This document shows positions 51,101 to 61,299 of a DNA stretch of 64,000 nt, in pieces. The first letter of the stretch is position 1. Each line of letters begins with the position of its first letter. The translations under genes and the position numbers were made by a program. The stretch lies in NCBI RefSeq assembly GCF_031877795.1, contig NC_133937.1, forward strand, positions 17,139,501 through 17,203,500, written 5' to 3'. The notes under the pieces are model-generated. The model was not told the DNA's origin and searched no databases. It saw nothing but the letters and a program-made list of their open reading frames with translations. The DNA is from Strix aluco. Its lineage: Eukaryota; Chordata; Aves; Strigiformes; Strigidae.

Positions 51101-54100
51101 TATTCTGATCTCATGCTTTGGTATTTTGAAACATCTAGTTTGTTAGACTTTGATTCAGGGAATTTAGGATATTTGGCTGCACGAGCTTTCTGTATCATGT
51201 TGTTGTTATCTAGTGTTTGCATTATTGTAGTAACCACAGGTCCAGCCAAAATCAGTGCCCTGTTGTGCCCGAGGCTATCAATAATCTCATGTAAGACCTC
51301 ATTATTGAGAGACACCTGTCCCTATCTGGGCTACCCTCATAATCACAGGCAGAGCTGTGCCAGCTAGAAAGGTGCTAGCAAAAGGGATAGAGGAAAGATG
51401 ACTTGGGGCCCAACTAACGCCTTGCCATAGACTCCTCTTGGGAGCTCGAACAGTCATTTAACCTCTCTACAGCCCAGTTCGATCTTTAGGAGTCAAGGTA
51501 ACAACCATGACAAAACGGCAAGATGCCTTCCCCCTGTTGTAGAAGTGAAAGGTGAAGGCTAGGTGGGTAAATGGCTGCTCAGTTCGTGTTCATTTTTAGT
51601 TAGACAAAACATGTTTTTCTCAACCAGGAACAAGCCACATTTACTTTAGCATTGCATAAAATCTTTTAAAATATTAAAACAAGACAAATTACAAAACAAA
51701 AGTAACTTTGAATAGAAAAATGGAAAGGCTAATTTTTTTTTTAAATAGCAAAATGAACTATTTCAAATCTACAATATTGGAGTGTTTGCACTTTTTCCAG
51801 AACTTTGCTGAGTTTTCTTTGACTGGAATCTGCAAATGCAACACACATCCGTTAAATGCTTTAGCCAATTCAAGTCAGTGGGGGTTGTGCATTTTCTTCT
51901 TCTCTTTGCCAAAAAAATCTTCAGTAGAAAATGGCGATTGTTTCCAGTGTAGAAAAAGAAAGAAAAAGAAAAAGCCTTGCAGACTGTAGTATTCAAGTGA
52001 CCAGATAATATCAGGGAGATACAAAGCTCAGCGAAGTTGTTGTAAACGAGGCTCTGTAATGACCACATCCCTCGGGAGCTGCACCCAGCTGCATGTAAGC
52101 AGGGTGTGGAGTCACCCCCAGCCCTTCCTGGGTGCTCCCTACAGCTCCGCGATGTCGGCCCCGCAGCCTGTGCCTCCGAGGTGGCTCTCCTGCCCCCCAG
52201 GGAAATCCAAGCCTCCACAGCTCAGACACGGAGCCAAGAAAGCCCCAGCCATTTGGGGTGCACCCCAGTGCTCTGGGTGTGTGGGAACTGATGCATAATC
52301 AAAACAGTTTTAAAGCTTGTGCTACCTTATATTCTCCTGGGGAAGCAAGGAGGTTAATACATATGGATTGCCCTTAAAAACTCTATCCAGTCTCAAATGT
52401 CTCCTATAGGTAGAAGGCTATTTTTGGTTGCTGCTGTTTCTAACTAGAAAAAAAAAAAAGGGAGGGGGAAGAGAAAGAATCTAATGAGAAGGTCTTTAGG
52501 TACTTCCAGGCTGCAGTTTAAAAGAAAAGTAATCCTATCCAACTTGCATGGTCTAGATCTCCGCAGAAAACGTTAGTGACCTTGTAAGACAGAATTTTTT
52601 CTTCCCAGTTACAGGGGCTCCTGCCCTCCTGCAGTCACTGGCTGTTTCCAACTAGAGCAGCTTCTGGGAGCCACCCAGAGGGAGAAGCTTAGAGAAATGT
52701 AATCAGTGGCAACACTTTGCTAGCTTTGCAGTATCTTAAAGTAGTAGCGGGGCGGGGGGGAACCCTCAGCAAAGTCCCTGGTCTTCAATTAAAAAATTCA
52801 TATTACTTTCCTCATTAGTCCAATCATCTGGTATAGCTATTTCCAAGCTTACCCCAAAGGCCCCGCAGAGCAATTCAATTTCAAGGCCAGTGCAGCGCAG
52901 GACAGAGTGATGTGCTTGGGAGGAGCTATGCTTCGTGTTCACACGAGGAGCTCACTCATCTGGTGTTAGTCATGTGAAGCAAATGATGCTGACGCACTTT
53001 TTGGAAAGAGCATTGCTGTATGAAAGGGAGCTCTGTTGCAAAATACCTCCCTGGCTGCAAAGGCTGGAGTCGCCTGCTAAGTTTCACCAGCACCAAAACA
53101 GCTCAATTCTTGGAGAACCTCCTCAAAGTCGGGTCTTGAACAAGAGGCCTTGCAATGCAATTCTCTCTACTAATCATCGCCATTTCTGTTACCAGCTGAC
53201 AGGCTACAACAGAAGTTTAAAGCAGTGGGGACTAGGAGAACTGAAAGTTTAGTATCCATCTGCTTACCTCCACAACTTCAGCCTTTAAACATCTGCAGCA
53301 ATTGAGAATCATCCACGCTCCTTGACAATGAGCCTGTGGTCTTATGAATCTCCTGATGTAGAAGCTGTATGATCTTTTTCTTGATTTCGTTTTACTGCTT
53401 CAGCTTAACGTTCTGTGTCGGTGAAAGTACAGACAGGTCATCATGACAATGTTGGCAGTAGCTCTTGCGCACAGTGCATGACTTTTGCAAGGCAGTAAAA
53501 CCTGTAGGGCAATGCACAATATCTTTTTCTGTGCTATTCTTCATGCTAATCTGTGCTGGGATTGCACAACATACTCTTTTACCAAAGCTCTTTGTGTTAC
53601 ATTATCTGCCCTGAAAAATTTGTTGGCTTTTATCCCTATATTCCTCTCTACTTCCCTGCAGTTCTTTTCCTTCATCATTAAAAGTAAAATCAGTCAGCTT
53701 CTTTTCCATTTCTCCCATCATTTTTATTGTGCTTTTCATATTTTGCTTATTAAGTAGTTACCCTAAGGAGACTTCCTTTTTATTGGAACATACAAAAAAG
53801 CTACAACTGCTCTTAACATTTGTGGGGAGGAGGAGGGAGAAGGGAACAGGTGAAGCAAATTTAGGCTGAGGTCACAGAAATACATGTGGTGTGTGCAATA
53901 ATATGCCTTGCATCATCTCACTTCTTTTTTCATAAGCAACAAGATATTATCCCTTGCTTTCTGTTTATTCTCCCAATCAGCCTATGCTGTTACAAATAAT
54001 GTACCTGGATGTTTGGACAAAGTTGTTGTTGTTGCTTTAAGAGCAACATCTAACATCTATCTGGCTGCTGCTGTTGTAGGGCAGGGGACAGATGAGATGA

Positions 54101-54800
54101 CTTCCACAGGTCCCATCTGCACTTGTTTTCTAGAATTGCTGAGAAAATAAACCCAAACTCTAGATTTAGGCATTCAGGCATTAGAGTGAAAGCTGATGCC
54201 ACATCAGAATAAACACCAGCCACGCTACTTTGGGAAGAGTTCTAGTGTGGCTCTCACATTCATTATGGATTTAATACCAACAAACAACCAATTGAAGATC
54301 ATCAGTGTTCTCTGGGGGTGAGAACAGCAATTCAGGATAATGAGAACCTGGCAGGAGAAATGCTTCTAAGGTCTCAGAGAAGGGACTGCTTGGATATCTT
54401 TGAACTCTTGCGCTCAGCTGAGATCTGCTTCAGGCTGGACTGTCTGGCCTGAGCTTGCTGGGTCTAAACCAGCAAACAACATTGCAAAAGGGATGCCCAT
54501 ATTCCACTGCATGATCTGTGAGGGAGCAAAACAGACCTAGATGGGATTCTTAACAGGGCAACCAAGACAGAACTTTCAGCACTATAATTTCTCCAAATTC
54601 AGATGCTCTTTTTTCTCACATCCCAGGTAAGTACTCTACCTCTCAGATGAGAGAAACAGCCTCTCTCTGGAGGCAAATAGCTACCACATTATTTATACAA
54701 AGTGGAACAGCTCCCAGAGGAGGGACTGAGACAGACAGACTCAAGTGTACCAGTATAGCTGAGTGTTCAGGGGTATTCACCAGAGAGATAGAAAAAACTA
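45127..54800. other. Intergenic region upstream of DUSP13B
   Basis: Nearly 10 kb with no supported gene. A 110-codon minus frame (45919-46251) and GC-richer frames around 49236-49824 show no domain or conserved exon features. A perfect MEF2-type site, CTATTTATAG, lies at 46715-46724, but such sites are expected a few times per 64 kb by chance. A 5' non-coding exon of DUSP13B may lie in this stretch. Confidence 0.45.
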
Positions 54801-54814
54801 GTTCAAATTCTCTC

Positions 54815-55000
54815 CATTTCTATCTATATACATACAGACATATATGGATATGTATATATGCATGTGAAAATCCATTCATATGTATACATGTATGTATATT
54901 TATGTGTATACATGTGTTTAAATACATTCCTATAAATGAAAGAAAACTATGCAGATACATTTTATATATGTATACACATACACTATATGACTGTGTCTTA
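54815..55000. repeat. TATG/TACA-rich microsatellite region
   Basis: About 180 bp of imperfect TATA, CATACA and TATGTA units, with many short inverted repeats such as tatgtatacatgtatgtat. Open frames in both directions across it are repeat translations, not genes. Confidence 0.75.
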
Positions 55001-55500
55001 CATACACAGCCTAAGATTTCCACCTTGGCCCTAGAAGCTTTGTAAGTATAAGTCAGTCCAATGATTCATTCTTCCAAAAACTTCCAGTTTTAACTAACCA
55101 GAATCAAGTGTGCACAAACACTTTGGTAACCCTCCAACATAAAGTACTGGAGCCTTCTTGCATGCACTCATCAGCACTATAGTAACAGAAATAATACCTG
55201 CACCTACGAGGTTCAGCTAGTGCTGATTTGGGTGGCACAGGATGTTCTCTTTCAACAGTGTCACTTCACAAGAAATTACATCATATCATGGTATGCTGCT
55301 GCTTTCTCAGGGGATGAATTACATGCTTGTAGAGTCCTACCACAGAGTCAGTCCTGCTCTCTGGATGCTTTTAGCAACACCTGCAGGCCCTGCTGCACAC
55401 ACTAGTTATAATAATGTAATGCTATTTGGAGGGTAATGAACAGGACTACTTTCTAGGGAATATTATTTCTGTATGAAAGTTTCCTCTTAATTCATTTCAG

Positions 55501-55547
55501 AAAAGCTGTCTCTGATACAGCCTGAGTGCGTGCAAGAGAGGAGCAAG
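55501..55547 (+). other. DUSP13: DUSP13B 5' UTR part of the first coding exon
   Basis: A good acceptor, ttcatttcag, ends at 55500, 47 bp before the start codon, with a T-rich tract upstream. This suggests that the coding exon is spliced to at least one upstream non-coding exon not located here. Confidence 0.55.
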
Positions 55548-55708
55548 ATGCCTCACACCAGAGACTCTCCGTCTCCGACTAGCAGTGCAGGGAGCAGAGC
55601 TTCCTATGAAACACCAGCGCTATCAGACCTCCAGCGGCTCTTTTGGTTCAGAGGAGGGTCTGATAATCATGTGGACCAAGTCTGGCCAAATGTTTACCTG
55701 GGAGATGC
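55548..55708 (+). CDS. DUSP13: DUSP13B coding exon 1
   Basis: The ATG lies in gcaagATGcct, with residues MPHTRDSPSP, a Ser-rich N-terminus, then LSDLQRLFWFRGGSDNHVDQ and VWPNVYLGD. It ends two bases into codon 54 before donor gtaaga. Its 161 nt equals the DUSP13A exon. Confidence 0.92.
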
Positions 55709-58450
55709 GTAAGAACATATGGTCCTATCATTAAGCTGTTATTGGTCCCTGGGAGGAGGAAGAAGGGGTGTGGTACACTGGGGAGCAGCTTTTGGGTCTT
55801 CAGGAGTGTTTTTGCCATACCGGCTTCTAAAACTGAGAACATAAGGAGTTTGGATGTCATGAAAAACATGACATACAAAATGGTGACTTACTCATAGTGT
55901 GTCTGAGTTGGGTTTTCTATATTCTGTGAACCACAGCAGATTTGGCAGGGTAAGAATTATTTGCATTCTAGACAAAAGTCCTTAAAGAACCCACACCAAA
56001 TTGGTGTCAACTCTGAGATGCATTATCTGCCCTGGAAACTGTGCTCTAAATCAGCAAACAGGAGCACCATAGCCCTCACACTCAAATAGGAGTAGCAGAA
56101 TCAACAAATTGAGGAGGACCCAAATGAATAATGCAATAGGGACTTTGCCAGTCCACATCCAAACTTTCTTTCAAAGATGGTAAAACTGAAAATATCAAAC
56201 AGGAATTTTCATGCAAATACCTTATTCTTGTGATCACTTCTATTTATTGCCATTTCCTTCTGTTTGGATTACTTCTATTTGGATTACATAGATCATCAGT
56301 TCATTTTTCCCAACCCCTCCTCCTCATGAATACATCAGTTAAGGATCACAGTTTGGTGGAATAACTTCAGTCCCAGTTTATGGTGGGAAGCAGGGAGAAC
56401 CTGGCTGGTGTGCATGATGCAGCCACTTCATGTCCAATCCAGGAACGAGGTGCTGCTGCATCTGTGGGGGTTCTCACCCTTGCGACCCATGCATACTATG
56501 AATGAGAGATTAGATCTAGAACTTGGTAAATAACTACTTATAGGAAAATCTTGACCACTTTATATAGTAAACCATATTCCCAGGGATTAACTGCTGGGAG
56601 GCATTTGCTTAACTAACAGTATCCCACCAGCAAGCCTGTGTTCTTGCTGCTCTCCACACCACCATATCACATTTTTCATGTGCAAAGCACTGTGGGCTTC
56701 TAGAAATGTGCTACTCTGTAAGCAAGCTGCAGTTCCTGCATCCTTCCCTAGCAGGAGCAGGCACTAACTTTAAAACCATGCTATTTTAGCAGAATGTTAG
56801 GAGTGTTGCCAATGAGCCCTTCATGTCTTTCAACAGGTGGGCTGCTAGGAGCAAAACTACTCTTCAAAGCCTCAACATTACTCATATCCTTAATGCAGCA
56901 GATGGGCCATATAGCATCAACACAGGAGCCAAATATTACGAAGATCTGCAAATAGAGTACTACGGAGTAGAAGCATTTGATGATCCCTCCTTTGATTTAA
57001 GTATCTTCTTTTATGATGCTGCCAATTTCATAGGCAAAGCCTTAAACACTTCAGGAGGTAAGAGGGAGGCAAAGAGAAGCTTTGGGGGGAAGTTTCCACA
57101 CGAGCCAAATGGCTTCTCCTTGCAGTAACAGGCAGCCAGCAAAGCTCAGATTCAGCATACAGTTTGAGAAGGCACACGCAGACCCGCCGTGCCAAGGATG
57201 GGAGAAGGGCGTCTATGCCACGCACTGCAGGGAAGGTGGCTGTGGCCAGGTCCCTGGGAGCCAGGGAAGGCTGGCAGCCCCAAGCCCAGTGTGGTGGGAG
57301 GAAGGGCCAACTCCAGGAGCAGAGTGAGAGGGAAGGGCAAAGGCTCTGGCACTGCGGGTGCTCCCTCATGGGTCCCCCCTGCGGGAATTGGCAGGATCCG
57401 TGTGCTTTCACATGCACCTCGCACCCCTTGCACCCCAGCACTGGCTCCAGCCTGGCGATCCTGCCCGGTGTACCACTGCCCTGCTCCTGCTCCAAATGCA
57501 CTCAGCTGGGAGCAGTGGCACTTCAGCTCTGGCTTAAATGCTTCACATGCTTAAGTGCTTCGCAGAATTGGAGCTTTATTCAGACTGTCTATTAAGCTAG
57601 AGAAGCAGCAGAAGTTAATGAACTAAGTCAAAAACTACGAGCCTGACCCACAGCCTGCTGAATTTTTGTCAGCAGAGTTTGGATTATGGCCTAGTTATCA
57701 TAATTTCCATTTGTTCCAGAGTTTGCTCTGACTCTGACTGGCTGCAAGATCTGCTGCTTTCACTGGAGTGCTTTATTAAATCCCCAGTTATAGCTCACAC
57801 TGGGCTGCTGAGATACAGTAAATTATGAGTCCATTTTTACAGGCAGACTATCCTACAGAGTTTATGAGACTTGTCAGTGATCACAGTGAGGACTGGGCCA
57901 AAATTTTCTGCCAAAACTGTTGGGTTTTTTTCCACAGAAAACTATACTAACAAGTTTAGTCCCAGAAAGCTTCTCCTTCCACAGAAAATTTCAACTATTT
58001 TAATCTGAAGCCTAAATTAGATTCAGGAGGTCAGTATGAAATGCCACCTTGCCCCAGATGTATGGCATTATCTTATACTAGCCCTCCCTGAAAACATGAG
58101 TATCCGCTAATTGTCACCATTGTTTTCTGAACTTGTTTCTAGTAGTTTTTGTCTTCCCTGTGTTTTTCTCACTTTAGAAATGCTAAATTCCACTCAACTT
58201 GCTGTGCCTCTTTTTTTCTGCAGGTAAGGTGTTTGTTCATTGTGCCATGGGGGTGAGCCGATCGGCATCTTTAGTGCTTGCCTTTTTAATGATCCATGAA
58301 AACATGACACTCGTGGATGCTCTGAAAACAGTGAGTGCTCACAGAGACATCTGCCCAAATTCAGGGTTCCTCAGCCAGCTCCGGGACTTGGACATTAAAC
58401 TAAACGAAGAGAGGAAAGGAACCAGAGCATCTGCTACCAAAGAGCTGTAA
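55548..58450 (+). CDS. DUSP13: DUSP13B (TMDP-type) dual-specificity phosphatase, 3 exons
   Basis: This is a second atypical dual-specificity phosphatase; the mammalian B form is expressed in testis and skeletal muscle. Exons are 55548-55708, 56837-57057 and 58224-58450, with the same intron phases as DUSP13A, encoding 202 residues (human B form is 198). The P-loop HCAMGVSRS has Cys134 and Arg140, and the general acid is Asp102 in VEAFDDPSFD. AFLMIHENMTLVDALKTV and AHRDICPNSGFLSQLRDLD match TMDP. DUSP29 instead has HCVMGRSRS, so that assignment is disfavoured. No lesion is seen. Transcription probably ends after the AATAAA at 59329-59334. Confidence 0.93.
56837..57057 (+). CDS. DUSP13: DUSP13B coding exon 2
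   Basis: The acceptor tttcaacag precedes 56837 and the donor gtaaga follows 57057. It encodes WAARSKTTLQSLNITHILNA and YYGVEAFDDPSFDLSIFFY with Asp102. It is 221 nt, one codon longer than the A copy. Confidence 0.95.
57058..58223 (+). other. DUSP13: DUSP13B intron 2
   Basis: This 1.17 kb intron has a GC-richer first half (57080-57560) with overlapping chance frames on both strands. Retention would add a short non-homologous tail and remove the catalytic P-loop. No repeat or RNA gene was recognised. Confidence 0.6.
58224..58450 (+). CDS. DUSP13: DUSP13B coding exon 3 (catalytic P-loop)
   Basis: The acceptor tttctgcag precedes 58224. It encodes [20 protein letters not shown] and ends in a charged tail, EERKGTRASATKEL, before TAA at 58448-58450. 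Confidence 0.96.
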
Positions 58451-58681
58451 AAGAGTATCACTGAAAGAGAGAGGACAAAATGTTATTTGAGTTTCTTGTA
58501 TCTCTCTTAAATTAATTGCATTTGTAAACTAGGGACACAAGTTTATGATACACCAGAATGCATGTTATTACTAAAAGTAGATTTTACTTGATCTTTCATT
58601 TTGCAAAGCCCTCCTAGATTATATTTACGATTGGTTGTATATTGTATCCTTCACTTTCCACCTTAAAACATTGCTCTCTGC

Positions 58682-58715
<34 letters not shown>

Positions 58716-59350
58716 ATATCAGGTTCCACTTCAGAAATAGCTGTGTTTCAGCAACTAGTGAAGCTCATATCATTTTATGAAGTGTTAGGCTATTTGAGGT
58801 GAAAGATGCCATATTATTTATGCTACAATAATGGTTAGAAGTTTTCTTACAAACCAGCCCCCCATTCCTTTGCTCCCTGTATCTAAAATGGTTTGTATTT
58901 TGAGACTTGAATCTGGCACTGGTTAGTTCTTGCTTTTACAATTGGTGGAGCCCCTGAGTTGGGGATAAGAGCCTGTTTAAAGGCAGAGCAGCTGGGAAAC
59001 AACACAAGCCACTCTTTAAGAAATTATTCCAGGTCTCTCTACAGTGTTTTCCCTTTGACTGTTCATTAGATTTAGGGTTTTTTTTCTCCCATGAAAATAC
59101 CTTTGTTTGAGAGGGCATTCAAATATTGTTCTTCTTCTCTAATGAAATTAATCCAGGAGATGCCATGGAAAATGCTTCTAAAGAGGAAGGTGGGTTCCCA
59201 GCTGAGGCTCCGAACAGCTGCATGGGCAGCGGGAGCGGGTGCAGGAAAACATTTGACAACAAAGTTCAATGTATCCCAAATTTGTCTGACAGTTCAACAT
59301 TATAAAACATGGGATTTTCTTTCTCAAAAATAAAGGTCATTAACATTGCA
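58451..59350 (+). other. DUSP13: DUSP13B 3' UTR
   Basis: About 900 nt from the stop to just beyond the AATAAA at 59329. It contains a 28-base A run at 58687-58714. No other gene is seen within it. Confidence 0.7.
58687..58714. repeat. Poly(A) tract, 28 bases
   Basis: An uninterrupted A run inside the DUSP13B 3' UTR. It could prime oligo-dT internally and create false 3' ends in cDNA data. Confidence 0.85.
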
Positions 59351-59382
59351 ACATCGTGTTCTGTGGCATTTGCTTTTGTGAG
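59329..59382 (+). terminator. DUSP13: Poly(A) signal and GU-rich element of DUSP13B
   Basis: AATAAA at 59329-59334 is followed by cattaacattgcaac and then a GU-rich stretch, cgtgttctgtggcatttgct. This is the textbook spacing of a cleavage and polyadenylation site. Confidence 0.75.
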
Positions 59383-60450
59383 GGGACTCAAGTGAAAACT
59401 GATGGGACACAGGAATGGCAAGGGAGGTGCTGACAGGCATCAGGCTTTCATCTTTGTGTCTCTGGGCCACCATAAGAGCACTCAATAGCTACTGTCATCT
59501 GATGGATCAATGCTGCCTGGAAACTATGTGAAGCACATCTGGCTCTTGGCTCCCAGCGGACAAACATTGGCAGCACTCGGGGAAGCCAGCTCAGGGATGG
59601 CAGTTGTTTGCATTCCTAGTACCAAACTCAGGAATGCAGAGGCATGAATACTCCCCACCATGTGAGCTGGCTACTCAAGAGCAGCACAGCAACAAGGGAA
59701 AACATTCCTTGCCATTCCCAGTACTATCTACAAAGCAGATTTCTGCCTTCAGGACAGACAACTCAGCACAGACAACTCAGCACCTTTTATAATGCTCTTT
59801 GGTGATATCTACATCTGCTATGTGGGCCAGGCCACAGGATTGAGAGCACACAAAGCAGACCATTTGGAATTGAGGATCTGACCCCCACACTGAGGGCATC
59901 TCAGGGGGTTTTGCTGTGGACTAACCCATGGATTGGATCCCCGAGCAGCAGGAGAGTAGTGCTGGAGCGCTTCTTTGCTTTAGTTCCCTGCGTAAGGAAA
60001 TTTGCTCATAAGCTCTGGGGCTGCTCTGTAAGGTCAACAAAACCACAGCAAGTAGCAATGGTCAGCTTAGAAGTACGCTTCTGACCCAAATCGAAATTTA
60101 ATATGCATGTCTCAGTCACCAATTGACAAACTGATTTCAACTTACAGAACAAGTAGGGGAAAAAAACCAGTGGATCCGGCTATTAGAGAAGGCCCCAGCC
60201 CCAAGCACCATTCCCTTATGCTTCCCACCGAGGAAAACTCTCCCTGCCTTTAGCAGCAGCAGGACAGAGGCCTGCCAGCCATTTTCAGCTGCAGAGCGAA
60301 GGGCACAGCTGAAGATGCAGTCGCTTGGGGTACGGGCACCTGCAAATTAAATGCGTTTCACGAGATAAAAACTTACAGGTTGGTGCAACTGGAAAACCTG
60401 CATCTTAGTCGGATGATACGTTACTGCAAACACTGCGGAAGACACACAGA
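59383..60450. other. Intergenic DNA between DUSP13B and the CpG island
   Basis: No gene recognised. It contains a 14-bp tandem duplication (59755-59782). Confidence 0.5.
59755..59782. repeat. 14-bp tandem duplication
   Basis: The unit cagacaactcagca occurs twice head to tail with no spacer. Confidence 0.85.
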
Positions 60451-60459
60451 GTGCAATTT

Positions 60460-61230
60460 CTCACGCTACGGTGTAACACGCGCGGTTTCCCCTCGCCGGG
60501 CTCCCCGCACCCCCCCGCCCCAGCCCCAGCCCGGGCCCGGCACCGCCGCGCCGGATGGCGCCGCCAGATGGCGCCGCCGGCCCGTCGGCGCGGGCGGCGG
60601 GGCTGGCGGCGGGCCGGGGCGGGGCTGGCGGCGGGCCGGGGCGGGGCGGGGCGGGGCGGCGGGCCGGCCGCCCCCAGCCCCCCACCCCGTACCGGCCCTT
60701 TTGTTCCGAATTCGGGTCAAACCCCGCGGGAAGCGGAGCAGCCGGGGAGGGGGGGGCGCTGTGCTTGGGAGCGCGCCCGCCCCCAGCCGCCCTGCGCCGC
60801 CCGGGAGGCTGGGGCACAGACACACACCACCCCCCCCTCCCCCGGTCGCCCCGTCACGACGAGCCCCGCCGCCCCGCCCCCAGGGTAGAACTCGACACCC
60901 GCCAAAGCGCGTGCCGGGGGTCACCCCAACCCCGCACGATGCGCAGGGCTGGGGTAAGGCCCAACCACCCCCCTGACGCCTGCTGCGAGGATGAACGGCA
61001 ACTGCCCACCAACGCGGGTGGGCCGGGGTGAGCCCAGTCACCCCGCAGGCGCTCACACCTGGGGTAAACCGCAGCTGCCTCGCCAAGAAGCACACATGGT
61101 AAAGCCCGGGGGTCGGGGTAGGCCCCCGCAGGCCGCCGCCCTTCGCGCTCTGGTGCCAACCCGGGAATCGCCACCAGCGCAGCCCCCGCCAGGCCGCCCG
61201 GGTCCCATCTGCTTACAGCACCTGACGATC
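60460..61230. promoter_or_regulatory. Orphan CpG island with repeated GC boxes
   Basis: An abrupt GC-rich, CpG-dense block lies 1.1 kb past the DUSP13B poly(A) signal. It contains runs of GGGGCGGGG (Sp1-type) around 60603-60660 and no TATA box. Long frames on both strands (up to 209 codons) are low-complexity Pro/Arg/Gly/Ala and overlap each other, so I do not call them coding. Splice-donor-like gtaagg, gtgagc, gtaaac and gtaaag occur on the plus strand between 60950 and 61105. It is probably a promoter for DUSP29, a non-coding transcript or an unannotated gene; which one cannot be told here. Confidence 0.7.
60603..60646. repeat. 22-bp GC-box tandem repeat
   Basis: A 22 bp unit (beginning ctggcggcgggccggggcgg) occurs twice, at 60603-60624 and 60625-60646, and continues into further GGGGC units. 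It lies inside the orphan CpG island. Confidence 0.85.
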
Positions 61231-61299
61231 GGCCTCTGTCAAAGCTCAGCCTCCCCCTGCTACTGCCCTCCACTTGCCTTGCTCTGGCCGATGCTTGCA

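Noticed and set aside
55548-58450. Possibility that this gene is DUSP29 (DUPD1)
   Set aside because: The P-loop is HCAMGVSRS and the C-terminal part reads AHRDICPNSGFL, as in DUSP13B. DUSP29 has HCVMGRSRS and a different N-terminus.
58687-58714. A28 run as the tail of a retroposed element
   Set aside because: No element body or flanking target-site duplication was seen, and it lies within the DUSP13B 3' UTR before a good AATAAA.
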